In this document: positions 11,662 through 24,714 of the stretch, piece by piece
Numbering within the stretch: the first letter of the stretch is position 1
Layout: each line of letters starts with the position of its first letter
NCBI GenBank assembly: GCA_021464415.1
Contig: CM038465.1
Location: forward strand, 22,165,839 to 22,229,838
Source: Lonicera japonica
Lineage: Eukaryota; Streptophyta; Magnoliopsida; Dipsacales; Caprifoliaceae
DNA: 64,000 nt
Reading direction: 5' to 3'
Notes under the pieces: model-generated
What the model saw: only the letters and a program-made list of their open reading frames with translations
Database searches by the model: none
What the model was told of the DNA's origin: nothing
Translations under genes and position numbers: made by a program

Positions 11662-14637
11662 ATTAATCTGGTATCGGGTTATGAAGGCTGGTGGGTAGAT
11701 ACTGGCGCCTCTCGTCATGTCTGCCATGATCGTGCTTTATTTAAGACCTATTCTGATGCTGTTTATAAGAAAGTGTTGTTGGGTGATTCCCACACCACTA
11801 ATGTTGCTGGGACGGGTGATGTCGAGTTGAAATTCACTTATGGAAAGACTGTCATCCTTAAGGATGTTCTGCATACTCCAGAAATTAGGAAGAATCTTGT
11901 TTCGGGTTACATCCTTAATAAAGATGGATTTGTTCAAACTATTGGGGCAGATTTGTTTACTCTTACTAAGAATGGTGTATTTGTGGGGAAGGGTTATGCT
12001 TGGGATAGGATGTTTAAGTTGAATGTTGATGTTAATAAAATTGTTTCTAGTTCTGCTTATATGATTTGTTCATTTAATGTGTGGCATGCTAGACTTTGTC
12101 ATGTTAATAAGCGCCTTATTAAGAACATGAGTAAATTGGAATTTATTCCCCCCTTATCTTTAAATGATTTCGAAAAATGTGAATTCTGTAGCCAAGCAAA
12201 GATTACTAAAACACCTCACAAATCTGTTTTAAGAGAAACTGAACCTTTTGAATTAATTCATTCGGATATTTGTGAATTTGATGGTGTTTTAACGAGAAAT
12301 GGAAAAAGGTATTTTATTACTTTTATTGATGATAATTTGAATTTTTCCTATATTTACCTTATGAAAAATAAAAGTGAAGCAATAGATATGTTTAAAATAT
12401 TTTCTACAGAAATTGAAAATCAGTTTAATAAGAAAATAAAAAGATTTCGGAGTGATAGAGGAACCGAATATGATTCAACTGATTTTAAAAATCTATATAC
12501 TTCACTTGGTATTATTCATGAGACGACTGCTCCATATTCACCTGAAATGAATGGAAAAACCGAAAGGAAAAATAGAACTTTTGCCGAATTAATTGTTGCT
12601 ACGCTACTAAATTCGGGGGCTGCCTCACATTGGTGGGGAGCGATTTTATTAACCGTTTGTCACATTCTTAACAGGGTGCCTAAGATTAAATCTAATTTAC
12701 CCCCCTATGAGATTTTAAATAATAAAAGTCCTAATATTTCTTATTTACGCGTTTGGGGGTGCCTTTCTTACATACGTATTCCTGATCCTAAAAGATCTAA
12801 GCTTGCTAGTAGAGCTTATTAATGTGTTTTTATCGGATATTCAATTAATAGTAAGGCCTATAGATTTTATGATTTGAAAAATCATGTTATTATTGAATCT
12901 AATGATGTAGACTTTTTTGAAGATAAATTTCCTTTTAAATTGAAGAATAGTGGGGGTAGCTCACTACCTTCTAGCTCTACTTTACCTACTAGTACTGTGC
13001 ACCATGATACATCAATTGAACCTAGGAAAAGTAAAAGAGTTAGAACCACTAAAGACTTTGGGCCTGATTTTTATGCATACACTTTAGAAGATGATCCATC
13101 CACTATTCAAGAAGCGTTATCTTCTTTAGATGCTAACCTTTGGCAAGAAGCCATTAACGATGAAATGGATTCCTTAGAATCAAATAGAACGTGGCACCTA
13201 GTAGACCTTCCTCCTGGTTGTAAAACCATAGGTTGTAAGTGGATACTTAAAAAGAAATTAAAACCTGATGGCACTGTTGACAAATACAAAGCACGTTTAG
13301 TTGTCAAGGGTTATAGACAACGTGAAAATGTAGATTTCTTTGATACTTATTCTCTCGTTACTAGAATAACATCTATACGTGTTTTGATTGCCCTGGCTTC
13401 CTTGCATGATCTTGTTGTGCATCACATGGATGTTAAAACCGCTTTCCTTAATGGAGAATTAGAAGAAGAAATTTACATGGAACAACCTGAAGGATTCATT
13501 ATTACAGGCCAAGAACAAAAAATATGCAAATTAGATAAATCCCTTTATGGTTTTAAACAGGCTCCTAAGCAATGGCATGAGAAATTTGATGCATTGATTA
13601 TTGCAAATGGATTTAGAATTAATGAAAGTGATAAATGCATTTATTATAAGACTGAGAATAATGCTTGCACTATTATATGTTTGTATGTTGATGACTTGCT
13701 TATTTTTGGTTCTAATATCCATGTAGTTAATAATGTGAAATCCATGCTATGTGAAAATTTTGATATGAAGGATTTGGGAGAAGCCAATGTAATTTTAGGG
13801 ATTAAAATTACTAGGACGGAAAAGGGACTTTCTTTGGATCAATCTCATTACATTGAGAAGATTCTAAGGAAATATAATTACTCAGATTGTAAACCAGCAT
13901 GTACTCCATATGATCCTAGTGTGAAGTTGTTCAAGAACACTGGAGATAATGTTAGACAAACTGAGTATGCGAGCATCATTGGTAGCCTTCGATACGCTAC
14001 TTATTGCACTAGGCCCGATATTGCTTATGCAGTGGGGGTACAATGTAGGTTTACTAGCAGTCCTAGTATGGAGCATTGGCATGCTATTGAGAGGGTCATG
14101 CGTTATCTAAAAAGAACCATGGACCTAAAGTTACACTATCAAAAGTTTCCCGCTGTCCTAGAAGGATATAGCGATGCTGACTAAAATACCCTGTCAGAAG
14201 ATTTCAAGGCCACAAGTGGATATATTTTCAGCATTGCTGGAGGTGCAGTTTCTTGGAAATCTAAGAAACAGACCATTTTGGCCCAGTCTACGATGGAGTC
14301 TAAGATGATAGCACTAGCTGCTGCTAGTGAAGAAGCAAGCTGGCTGAGAAGCTTTCTTGCAGATACCCCTCTATGGGAGAGACCGATCCCAGCTGCCCTT
14401 ATCCACTGCGATAGTACCGCGGCTATTGCAAAAGTTTAGAACCGTTACTATAATGGTAAGAAATGACAAATTCGTCGTAAACATAGCACGGTTAGAGAGT
14501 TACTCTCCAAAGGTGCTGTAAGAGTGGATTATGTGCGGTCTGAGAAAAATTTGGCCGATCCTTTGACGAAAGGACTAACGAGAGAGAAGGTGCTTAACAC
14601 CTCGAAAGGGATGGGGTTAACGCCCAACGAGATTTGA
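11662..14637 (+). pseudogene. copia Pol: protease, integrase, RT, RNase H with stops
   Basis: Protease is marked by WWVDTGASRHVC near 11690. The integrase zinc finger is H-x4-H (WHARLCH) plus CEFC; the catalytic D, D and E lie in HSDICEFDG, RSDRGTEY and NGKTERKNR. RT has [19 protein letters not shown] and the active site YVDDLLIFG. RNase H has GYSDAD and DSTAAIAK. All parts lie in one frame broken by TAA at 12820-12822, TAA at 14182-14184, then TAG and TGA within RNase H (about 14437 and 14465). The frame ends at TGA 14635-14637. The order integrase before RT defines Ty1/copia. It cannot yield a full polyprotein. Confidence 0.92.
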
Positions 14638-15094
14638 GTCACTGTAATGGTAACCCAACCTATGGACTGGAGATCCCAAGAAATAGGTTTAAAGGGTAAA
14701 TAACAAGTTACAAGTGATAGTTTAGAAATCATGTAGTATTATCTCATCCCTATAGAGCTCTATGTGGAGTGGGGTACCGATGCTACAAGAGTACTCTTGA
14801 TAGACTCACCTATGTGAATGTGGAAGAGAGGTCGCTTCCTATGGAATTTTGGGCAAATTCTCTTGAGCATTCACTAACCGGGATATAAGCACATGGCCAT
14901 AACGTGCTGGCTTTTGGACTACACTCTTCGGGATAGTGTATATTGTGATTGTCAAAGTTAGAGTTCAAAACTACGAGTTACTCTAGTATAGTCTGAAACA
15001 CAAACACTACGTAAAGGTTCAAATTGAAAAAATACCTTTACTTATGCACTGTCCTATGGGATATGCTCGATGAAAAAGTTTTTCCTAAAATACA

Positions 15095-15103
15095 AGTGGG
15101 GGG
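15095..15103 (+). other. Polypurine tract of the copia element
   Basis: AGTGGGGGG lies directly before the 3' LTR start TGTTGG, the expected site of plus-strand priming. Confidence 0.75.
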
Positions 15104-15104
15104 T

Positions 15105-15945
15105 TGTTGGAGCTTTTGTATTTAAAGAAAAAAATTAAACCAAGACAAGGTGATTTAATGTGATGTGATGTTTGATGTGATGTTATCCCAAGTCCCACAT
15201 AGGAGAGATATAAAACCTTTCATGGGTTTTTATATGAAAGAATTTGCTTAAGGGCTTGAGCCCTTTGGGCATTACACTTTTGTGTTATTGGGTGAGGACT
15301 TGGATGAATGTGGTTCCCCACACGCGCGCCGACCGACACGACCCGACCCGGTCCGGTCCGGTCCGGGCTCGGGCTTGTGTAGTGTATTATCTTTTTATAC
15401 AAAATACATTTAAAGAATTTTATTTATTAAATAAAAATTAAAAAGGGGACAAGGCTCCCATATTTTCTTCCGCAATCTCCTCTGCACACTCCCTTGATTT
15501 CCTCCAACACGCTCCATTAATTCCCTCCGTGTTTTCTTTCGGTTTTTCCGGAAAGTTGTTTTTTGGTCACAACACTTTCCCCTTTAAACGGATCAAAATA
15601 GCTTTCAAAATATATACACAGACTGAACCAAAAACCAACGGAGAGATCCATCTAGAAAAATATTTTTCGACAGAAAAAAAATTTTAGCCTCCGGTGGTGG
15701 AAAAATTTTTCAATCCCGAGCAATTAAAAGAGTGTTATTGTCGAGCGATCGAAAGCGTGCACATCGATCGTACAGAGAGTTTTTGGGCTGTTTCATCCTG
15801 GGGACGGCGTGGCATATTCAGAACTGCTAGCACAATTCCGGGCAGAGCCGCGAAAAGTCTTAAAGAGAGCGACTTAGTCCGCGACTCAACCTGGTGTACT
15901 CTCTACCTAATCTATTCTTAATTCTGCAGTTCACATTTTCCAACA
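15105..15945 (+). repeat. 3' LTR of the copia element (841 bp)
   Basis: It begins TGTTGGAGC and ends CCAACA, followed by the TSD ATACC. Compared with the 5' LTR it has an extra TGTTTGATGTGA block near 15170 and an expanded (CCGGT)n-like GC run near 15340-15370. Confidence 0.93.
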
Positions 15946-15950
15946 ATACC

Positions 15951-16731
15951 TGATAAAAATCGTGAAATTTACGAATTCTAACCAAAAATGGCATATTTGT
16001 GAAGAAGATATGTCTAGAAATGATTGAAACCTGAATTCAGGAAAGTCGAGCACATGTAGCCATAATGGAATTCAAATATATTTTATAAATTAATCGTCCT
16101 TCCAATTCAAATATTCAGTTTGTAGGAATTTCATTCATGCGTATACCAACTCTTTTGATAACTATTTTCCTTATTTGATATACTTTATTGCTGGGCCAGC
16201 AAAAAGGAAAAAAAATAAAAATTCATAATAAATTGGCATTTAAATATCAAAATTTTGAATTGGACTTGAGGTGTTGTAATCAACCAAATTATGCGCTTTA
16301 CTTTTGCTTCCCATAAATTATTAGATTAACTTAACAAGTAGAAATCGAAAGTTTCATTCACCAATCTAGAAAAAGAACATTGTATGCAAATGATAATTGC
16401 AAAATTATCAACTTACATATTTCTTTAGCATATATAGAAAACAATTTGATGTCAAACAGAAACCCAACCATTTACTTATTTAAGAAACTTTTTTCGATTC
16501 GTAAACTTCAAACAAACGTTGATTGAAAGCAAACTTTATAAAAAAGAATAAGCTGATTAAGCCGGGTTTGATTCAAACTGCCTAGCACAATTTTGGTTTG
16601 GAAAAATATTAACAGATATTCAAATGTTTAGTAATATAAATATAAATATAAATAAATATTCATTTAAACAAATAAATTAGGAAAATATAATATTACCAAA
16701 TATTAAATAAGAAATAGGGGCAATTAAAAAA
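15951..16731. other. Intergenic AT-rich sequence
   Basis: No coding region, RNA gene or repeat boundary was recognised. Confidence 0.4.
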
Positions 16732-17366
16732 AAGGGCTTATTAGAGAAAGATTTTCACACTAAGGCCAAGGAATAATTTTTTTTTAAATAAAGGGCCTAT
16801 TTTTTATTTTATTGATAATATGATATGTGTCTTTTTTTTTCATTATAAAATGACATCCCAACCCTTAAAATAAACTAAAAAAAATATCAATATGCATTAA
16901 AATATGGACTGCAATATGAACTTTGCAGTCTATATTTCACTGCAATATGAACTTTGCAGTCCATATTTCACTGTAATGTGAACTTTGCAGTCGATATTTT
17001 TAGTGCAAAGTTCATATTGCAGTCCATATTTTACTGCAATGTGAACTTTGCAGTCCATATTTTTAGTGCAAAGTTCATATTGCAGTACATATTTCACTGC
17101 AATATGAACTTTGCAGTTCATATTTTATTGCAATATGAACTTTGCATTCCATATTTTTTGTGAAAATTTCATTAAAAGGGGTAATTTAGGTAATACATAA
17201 CATGTTTTTATTAATTAAATGATATTTAAATTTATTCAAATACATTCATTTAAAATATAAAACAAAATAGGCATCTTACACTAATTACCAATTAAAAATA
17301 GGCCCTTCATTCAAAAAAATATTATTCATTGGATTTTTGGTAAAAATCAATGTATAATAAGCCCTT
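16732..17366. mobile_element. Inverted-repeat element (MITE-like, about 635 bp)
   Basis: The left end, starting AAGGGCTTATTA, and the reverse complement of the right end, starting AAGGGCTTATTA at 17366, align over about 75 bases with roughly 75% identity. The alignment includes shared GAATAAT-like and AAGGGCCTATTTTT blocks. No coding capacity was seen. I could not identify a target-site duplication, so the superfamily (Mutator-like or other) is open. The centre carries a 31-bp tandem array. Confidence 0.7.
16910..17158. repeat. 31-bp tandem array with internal dyads, eight units
   Basis: Units of 31 bp contain TGCAATATGAACTTTGCAGT followed by CCATATTT. Unit starts fall near 16910, 16941, 16972, 17003, 17034, 17065, 17097 and 17128. 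Units 4 and 6 carry the core in the opposite orientation (GCAAAGTTCATATTGCAGT), giving a forward/reverse mix able to form long hairpins. The open frames on both strands across it are by-products of the periodicity. Confidence 0.85.
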
Positions 17367-18717
17367 CTACCTAATTTCTAGTAAGAAATATCTATTGCAA
17401 ATAAGAAATATATATATTCAAATATTTAAACATAAATTGGGAAAATAGAATATTAGCAAATATTGAAATATATATTACATGTGAAATAAGAAATAAGAAA
17501 TATCTATTACAAATATATAAAAATATTTTTCACATATATGTTAAAATTAACCACAATAGATGTTACAAATATTGTAATAGTATAATATATATACACATAT
17601 ACATATATATATATTAATGGTTTAATACAAAATATTTATTCCAAATAATTTTCACATGTACAATATCAGTAAAAATACTTATTATATTATTAATAATTAT
17701 CTATTACAATATCTATTATATAATACATTTGAAAATATTAAAATTAAATCTATTACAGTAAATATTTGTAAAACTCTTTAATTTATTAAAAGTTGATACT
17801 AAAGTAAAAAATTATGTGGAATTATGAAATCAATAACAATACAAGTTAGCTTAAGATATATGTAAAATCTATTAAATGAATTAAGTATCTAATTAATCAA
17901 AAAAATACTTAGTATTTTCAAGAAGCTAAAACTAGTTATAAAATATTTCTTAAAAAAAGGGTTATGAAAGACACGTATATTTACAATTTTTTTTGAAAGG
18001 ATGTATATTTACATGTTTAGAAAATAATATATTTCAAAACATAAATGCATTTTTCCTTAATATACTAATCAATTATGATCCCTAAAATTATGTATGTTAT
18101 CATTCCTCCCTAAAATTATGTCACATATCTTTCCTAAAATTCACTCAAAGGGTATTCCGGTCATTATAGCACAAATGTGCTGCCGCATTAAAACCACATT
18201 ACAAGTATCTTGGGTCATAAAATTTAGTACGATTAAAACCCCACTCTTTAATTTTTCATCTAAAGTTAGGTAATCCTTAATACTATATAGTTTAAATTAT
18301 GGGGGATAAATCCTAGCTTTCTATAAATTTTAAGCAGCCTCAAGTGAACAACGCGGCCAATTCGGCCTGCTCAAAGTCAGCTAAACCAGCCCATTTGCCA
18401 AACCTAATTGAAGGATATCATGATATATTTTTTCAATTTTTAAATTTAATCATATTGAGGAAAAAAAAGATTGTCCAATTAATGTTTTTCTAGGAAAAAA
18501 TGAAAACTCCACAGCTTTGGGCAATAACCCCCAACAATAAGCCATATAATCTAAAATTATTTGACAAATTTTGTGCTAAATGTGGTCATGTGTAATACAT
18601 GAACAATCAAAGGATGATGTTTTTCACTTTTCTAGCTAAAGGTCATAACAAACGGTAATTATACTATTTAATTACCCAATAACTTTTTAGCCGAGCGCAA
18701 GTAGTTTTTATTTGGGT
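17367..18717. other. Intergenic AT-rich sequence
   Basis: AT-rich, with a (TA)n-like stretch near 17585-17615. No gene or element boundary was recognised. Confidence 0.4.
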
Positions 18718-19190
18718 GCCGGTAAAAGCATCCTTAAAAATCAATTTCAACACCTATTTTTTAGGCACCCGTATTTAAATTTTATTCTTATAAAAGCACC
18801 CGTATTAGTTAGAACACCCTATTAGAATAACGCATATATTCAACAATTCAAAAGTTTGATCTCCCAGTCATCTATAACTATGCATATTCATCTAAAATGG
18901 AGGATGCAAATCTCACATGGAGAAAGCAGACATATCTCTGCAACATGCTAGACATAGAAAGCAATCAGCAATGAGAAGAACTAGCTTCAATCCACAATGA
19001 TGGTATTGAATGAGAAAACTCCAAAAGAGACATATACATATGTGTATATCTCGTTTCAAGAAGTGTGTTGTCATTGAACCATCTTGTGAAATATCAGAGT
19101 GCCTTCAAAATATAACTTTTTATTTCAATGATTTTTATTAAAAGTAAAAAGGTGTTTAAACTGAATTTTAAGGGTGTTTTTATCAACACA
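18718..19190. mobile_element. Short inverted-repeat element (MITE-like)
   Basis: The left end reads GGGTGCCGGTAAAAGCATCC and continues for about 45 bases. It matches, with mismatches, the reverse complement of the right end at about 19145-19190 (containing AAGGGTGTTTTTATCAACAC). A related copy lies at 34484-34585. No coding region or clear TSD. Confidence 0.5.
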
Positions 19191-19370
19191 CTTTTGATTT
19201 TTATTTTCTTATTTTTATGCATTTTTCCAATTTTTAAGCCCAAAAATAAATTGTAAGTCCATGTATTAGAGTGCACAAGTTCCACAAAATAATGTCAATA
19301 ACTTGGGCCTCGAAATCAATGAACTAAAGCATATATTCATCCAATTTGTATTCTTCTAAATAATTGTCAA

Positions 19371-19493
19371 TTACAGGTTTTCCACTGGAAAAATCACATC
19401 TATTATAAAAAGTGCACTAAAGAGAAGTAAACATAACAAAATATATATACAAGTATTATCTATGGACGAAAAAGTAAAATATATATCCCATTG
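19371..19493 (-). pseudogene. Severed 3' part of the LEA_2 gene (inferred)
   Basis: On the minus strand this joins the LEA_2 frame if the LTR insertion and one copy of its CAATG target duplication are removed. The frame then stays open to a TAA at 19371-19373, about 41 codons. The extra residues are hydrophobic and not typical of LEA_2 C-termini, so the native stop may have been elsewhere. Confidence 0.4.
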
Positions 19494-21526
19494 TGTAACG
19501 CCCTACTTTTAGTTTAGAAAATTTTCCCCACAAGCCATATTCTACATGTTATATATATATTCAAACTTTCATGAGTGATCATTAAGCATTCTGGGTGGTC
19601 CGAACCCCACTCGTCGCGCTAAACGCGAAATTTGGCTTTTCGCGATTTGTTATTTTTTGCCAATTTTGGACATTCGTAACTTCTTCTTCTCTGACCCTAA
19701 TTGACTTCTGTAAGCGCCTATAACTTAATTTTATTGCCCTCTACAAGTTTTGCTTGAAGGCCGAGTTGAATCGAAATCATTTCGAGGGTTAAAACAGGCC
19801 TCCAAAAGCGATTTTTGAAAAAAAAATGAGGGGCTTTAGGTAGGTGTCCACTAATCAATCAGAGGTAGCTCTGATCGATCTGTTGCTCCAATGGGTTTTG
19901 AACCCTTTCTTCTCCATTTTATGTTCATTCTTTCCACCCTTTTTCACCCCACTTGGTTCCATTTCATAATGGAGCTAGAGAGAAGATGAGAGAAAGCTTG
20001 AGAGGGATTCATATGTGTGTTCCTCCATAGTTCTTTCTCCATACAAGATCATCATCACCATCATCATCTTCCTCCTCAATTTTCCTTCCTCCATTAATGA
20101 GGGTTTGAAGCTCTACTTTAGGGATTTCTTAATTTCTCGGATTACGGCTCAATCCACCGCTCTTAACCTTCAAGATTTTCTTGATTAAGGTGGGAATACT
20201 AGTACTCTAACTTGTTTTCAAATTATTATGTGATGCATTTTGATTTTACAATAGAAATTAGGGGGTTTCTTATAAGCTTGTTGTTGAGCGCATACAATGG
20301 GTTTTAGGCTTAGATTTATTACTAGTTTTCTTGATCTAGACATGCTTTTGTTGTGATTTCATGTTTTTTTTTTTGTGAGAATCTCATTATAAGCTAGAGT
20401 ACTATAAGCCCTAGTGACTATTTGCTAGCGTATAGGCTTATATACCTAGTTTATTGAGATATATATATATATATATCATGTAATGGCCTAAATAGAGGAA
20501 TTACCCTAGATATAAATTCTATTATACTTGGATAATAACTTGGTACCCTAGAGACGATGCGTATTTGTCCCTGTGTACATTATTGGGTTGATAAGGGATT
20601 AAATTTATAAGTGCGCAAGGATTTTCATGTTGTCACTTGCCTCCCTAAATTTCACCTTAACCTCTATTTATATACACTAGTGCGTTTAGTTAGCATCTGT
20701 GTACGACTACATAGAGGTTGGAATAAATGAAGTATATGAGATGGGGTCGTATACATCTTATGTTTGCATAATGTTGATAATGTATACATGCCATTAAGTC
20801 TACTAATGTCGTGAAATTGGTAGAACCCCACCATTTTTGGTGACAACCTTTCCATGTTTTCTAATGTAGCTATACACTGGATAAATATTAGGTTTGATAC
20901 ATGATTTCACTTATAAACATTATGATGATTGTATCCATGAGGTGCATACGCTATTAAATGGGCTAATTGTTTTGTTAATGTTATTAGCAAGCAAAGAGTT
21001 TATTACAAAAATATTACTAGTCCATTTATTGGAACTATTCAGGAACTCTGTGGATATAATCATGTGAAGGATATTAGTCCCCTTAATGGCACATATACAT
21101 TAGATACATCTATAGTTGGAACAATTACCATAGTCAGTGAATCTAGCTATTGACCACATATGCGTTTTGGTGCACGAAACTATATAAGCTTTAGGCAAAC
21201 TAATATATGATTTGAGATCTATATATGTGTACGAATCAGGATATATATATATATATGTGTGTGTGTGTACATGGGTGTGTACTATAAATAAGTATATTCT
21301 TTGGGATAATACTTTCTATTGATTTCTTGCTTTTGTAAAGCACTAATGGTTCATATGGTTGACTTAGCCTTAGCGGCTACATACCCTGATCCGTGTAGAA
21401 GGATCTCGCTTTTAGAGCAGCATACTCTATTGTTTGTAGGGAGACAGGCGGCATACCCTACACCATCTAGGTGGTCCATGGGGGGACCCAGCCTTAGGGG
21501 CTTTTATTGCGATCACTGTGCATAGT

Positions 21527-22113
21527 TGATGTGATCCAGCCTAGCCAAGAAATTAGCCTTACGTTCTTGCGTGTTCTCACGACTGGCTGACTGAAGAATT
21601 TAATTATTTATTTTATATTTCTTAAAGCCCAAGGATTATAGATAATTATTTCCTAGAGTTATTATTATTTTAGAATTATTTTGGGCTTATTTTAGAGTGT
21701 TTATAATTAATCTCCTTATTGTGGTAGGAATATTCTAGGTGATATTATTTTCCTTTTCTAAGTAGGAAATAGTTTCCTTTTTGAATTAGGATTAAGGCTT
21801 TATTTACTCCTATTTAAAGGAGGCACATTATTGTTTTATTAAGAAAAGTTTTGTCGATTAATAATATTGAGAGTTTTCTCTTTGTATGTTGAACATGTTG
21901 AATTGATTAATTTGCATGTTCTTGACTTATCAATCTAGTAACCACACTAGATTGTGGCATCATTCATTATACCGAGGTTCGCGCTTCTTTAAGCGTTGGG
22001 TTGAGATTTTTGCCTTCCATCTTTTGACGTATTCCAAGGTTCTTGCAACATTCGTAGTTCAAGGGTTGATGATCCATTAACCCAGCTAGAAAAGACGATC
22101 CGACTTTGTGTCA
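21527..22113 (+). repeat. 5' LTR of the nested element (587 bp)
   Basis: TG...CA boundaries, with near-identical sequence at 24128-24714. A T-to-C type difference between the copies is visible in the first 60 bases (TTACGTTC versus TTATGTTC). Confidence 0.9.
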
Positions 22114-22126
22114 TTGGTCTTAGAGC
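22114..22126 (+). other. Degenerate primer binding site of the nested element
   Basis: TTGGTCTTAGAGC resembles the tRNA-Met PBS TTGGTATCAGAGC with three changed bases. It sits directly after the 5' LTR. Confidence 0.6.
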
Positions 22127-23015
22127 AAACTTTTCTATCCAGGTTTTCTATCTTTTAATTCTTGTGTTTTCAATTCCAAATTCCTAATCTTGGATCTTGT
22201 GATTTGTTGATTCCATATCTTTATGTTAGGGTTCATAAAAAAAGAAGAAGTTAAGATTGGATTGTTTTTTATCAAAATCCCGCCGAGCTGTCAAAATTTG
22301 TGGTTTTCACTATCAAAACGAACAACATATCCAAAAATCAGCCCGATCCAACGGTTACATCAAAAGTTATTTTTGTTTTACGATAGAACCTGCATTGAAA
22401 ATAAAAGTGCTGTGAAAAGTAAAAAAAAATTATTGAAATTTTCTTTGTTGGAAGAAACCTAGAATCGAATTTTGATTATTGTTAGGGTTTGTTTACAAAT
22501 ATTGTTGCATTGAAGTTTTAATTATGGAGGTTTAAATATTTCAAAAACCCTAGATTATTCATTGATATACTTCTTGTTAGGTTTTAATCTTGTGATTTTG
22601 GTCCACATAAATTCCGTTTGGTTGGGAAAATCTAGAAAGTCATAGGATATTGGATTTGCGTTAATTAGGGATTTGTTTGTTACCATCGTTTGAAAATTCT
22701 ACTTGCATATTTTAGCAATTTTAGAAATTCGTTTGGCTCATTAGTTTTGCTAGAATTTGGTTTCTTTAATTTTGGTATAACATTGTTGAACGCGTCTAAA
22801 TCTAATTGTTGGGTTTTGCGATTGGTTGTTGAGGATTTATGATATTCATATTATTTAACTTGTTTTGGTGTTCCAAAGAGAAAATTGTGTGTATATCAAT
22901 ACTTTGAGCGGCAAATACGAGCGAAAAAAATCATAGTGACATCAATTGAGCGATACATGAAAGGGAGTGTGGTGAGAATTATCTTTATTGCACTAATCTT
23001 TGTTTTGCAACAAGT

Positions 23016-23858
23016 ATGTCTTGTCTAAACTTTGAATATGGAGAAAGGTGGCTTCAAGAGCAGATTAAACACGATAGTGCGCGATTAAAGCAATTAGAAA
23101 TTGAACGGCACATGCGGTTGAATAAGGCTTCTAAAGAGAAATTGAAAAGTAAGCCTCGTAAAGTTTAATTTGAAGATGAATGGGATTTGGGTGTTACTAA
23201 TAGAAGACATGGTGGTGAGATTGGAGAAAGTCGGGTTTGAGACAATAATATGGGTAATAGCAAGAAGAAGGTTTCTTTATTTGATGATGAATTTATTCGT
23301 AGGTTTGAGGAGATGTTTGCCGAAGCCTATGAGCAGTCTAAGAAGAGGGGAAGCCTAGAGCTAAGTCAAAGTCTGAATACATCTTTTGGCGAACCAAGTC
23401 AATTGAAAGAAGAAAAGAAACGAGCCATATCTAAGCCGCCATTGGAGAATAAGACGGATACCGATGAGATCGAGGAAATTGAAGTGACGGCTGAAGAAGG
23501 TGAGTTGTGGGTTGAAGTTTTAACTCCAAGCTTGCAAGAAGAGGAAGATGAAGAAGTTTAAGTGCAAGTTGAAGAACCACAAGTGCAAGCACTTTCAGCC
23601 GTAGGTGTGGATATGGGTAAGAACTGCATCAAGGGAGGCCAATTGATTTTAATTGAGGGGCAAGTCAATGAGCAAGAGACTTCAACTAATGTTGCTGATT
23701 TGGATAATATTTCTACCGAGGAAGAAGATGATATTCGAGCTGAGTTGAAGATTGACAATGTTGAGCATATTGATTTAATTGGAGTGGATCGCTTTGATGT
23801 CCATCCAAACTTTATGATATTAGATTTCTTCAACAAGCTGCGAAGGATCGCATTGTAA
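23016..23858 (+). pseudogene. Acidic ORF of the nested element, function unknown
   Basis: A single frame from the ATG at 23016 runs to TAA at 23856-23858 (281 codons) with in-frame stops at about 23166, 23238 and 23559. The first block is charged and probably helical (ERWLQEQIKHDSARLKQLEI). A middle block reads FDDEFIRRFEEMFAEAYEQS. The rest is rich in Glu/Asp. No zinc knuckle, protease or polymerase motif is seen. It may derive from a gag-like or adopted structural protein, but I do not recognise the family. Confidence 0.55.
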
Positions 23859-24117
23859 TATGGTTTAAATTTCGAGAAGTTTTGCTTTGTAAGGAGAATC
23901 AAGCGTCGAAGATATTCAAAATATTTGTTTTCATGGGAAGGAAGAACAGAATTATCTCATGTTGAGTTTCGACGGAAGAATGGGAAGTATTCAAAATACT
24001 TATTCTATTGGCATGGGAGATTCCAAGTTCCAAAGTAGTGTCCGAATGCCGAAGTTGTTAAAGACTGGCTGAATCAAGGAATGGGTAAGCCAGATTCAAG
24101 GACGAATCTTCTTGAAG

Positions 24118-24127
24118 AAAAGGGGAA
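24118..24127 (+). other. Polypurine tract of the nested element
   Basis: AAAAGGGGAA lies directly before the 3' LTR at 24128. Confidence 0.65.
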
Positions 24128-24714
24128 TGATGTGATCCAGCCTAGCCAAGAAATTAGCCTTATGTTCTTGCGTGTTTTCATGACTGGCTGGCTGAAGAAT
24201 TTAAGTATTTATTTTATATTTCTTAAAGCCCAAGGATTATAGATAATTATTTCCTAGAGTTATTATTATTTTAGAATTATTTTAGGTTTATTTTAGAGTA
24301 TTTATAATTAATTTCCTTATTGTGATATGAATATTCTAGGTGTTATTATTTTCCTTTTCTAAGTAGGAAATAGTTTCATTTTTAAATTAGGATTAAGGCT
24401 TTGTTTACTCCTATTTAAAGGAGGCACATTATTGTTTTATTAAGAAGAGTTTTATTGATTAATAATATTGAGAGTTTTCTCTTTGTATGTTGAACATGTT
24501 GAATTGATTAATTTGCGTGTTCTTGACTTATCAATCTAGTAACCACACTAAATTGTGGTGTCATTCATTATATTGAGGTTTGCGCTTCTTTAAGCGTTTG
24601 GTTAAGATTTCCGCCTTCCATCTTTCGACGTATTCCATGGTTCTTGCTACGTTCGTAGTTCAAGGGTTGAGGATCCATTAACCTGACTAAAACACACGGT
24701 CCGGGTTCGCGTCA
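24128..24714 (+). repeat. 3' LTR of the nested element (587 bp)
   Basis: Same length and boundaries as the 5' LTR. It ends TTCGCGTCA before the ACAGT target duplicate. Confidence 0.9.

Larger units (their letters stand above)
9835..15945 (+). mobile_element. Ty1/copia LTR retrotransposon, complete but inactive
   Basis: The 5' LTR (9835-10653) and 3' LTR (15105-15945) both start TGTTGGAGC and end CCAACA. Flanking ATACC occurs on both sides (9830-9834 and 15946-15950), a perfect 5-bp TSD, so this is one intact insertion. The order gag, protease, integrase, RT, RNase H is that of copia. The LTRs differ by substitutions and small tandem changes, so the insertion is not recent. The coding region has one frameshift and at least five premature stops. 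Confidence 0.95.
21527..24714 (+). mobile_element. Nested non-autonomous LTR retrotransposon (3.2 kb)
   Basis: The two LTRs are both exactly 587 bp (21527-22113 and 24128-24714), start TGATGTGATCC and end with GTCA. The flanks ATAGT (21522-21526) and ACAGT (24715-24719) are a 4-of-5 TSD. A degenerate PBS (TTGGTCTTAGAGC) directly follows the 5' LTR, and AAAAGGGGAA precedes the 3' LTR. The internal 2 kb has no RT or integrase motifs, only a broken acidic ORF. It must be mobilised by another element. Confidence 0.88.

Noticed and set aside
16930..17163. Open frames on both strands at 16930-17163
   Set aside because: They follow the 31-bp periodicity of a non-coding tandem array.
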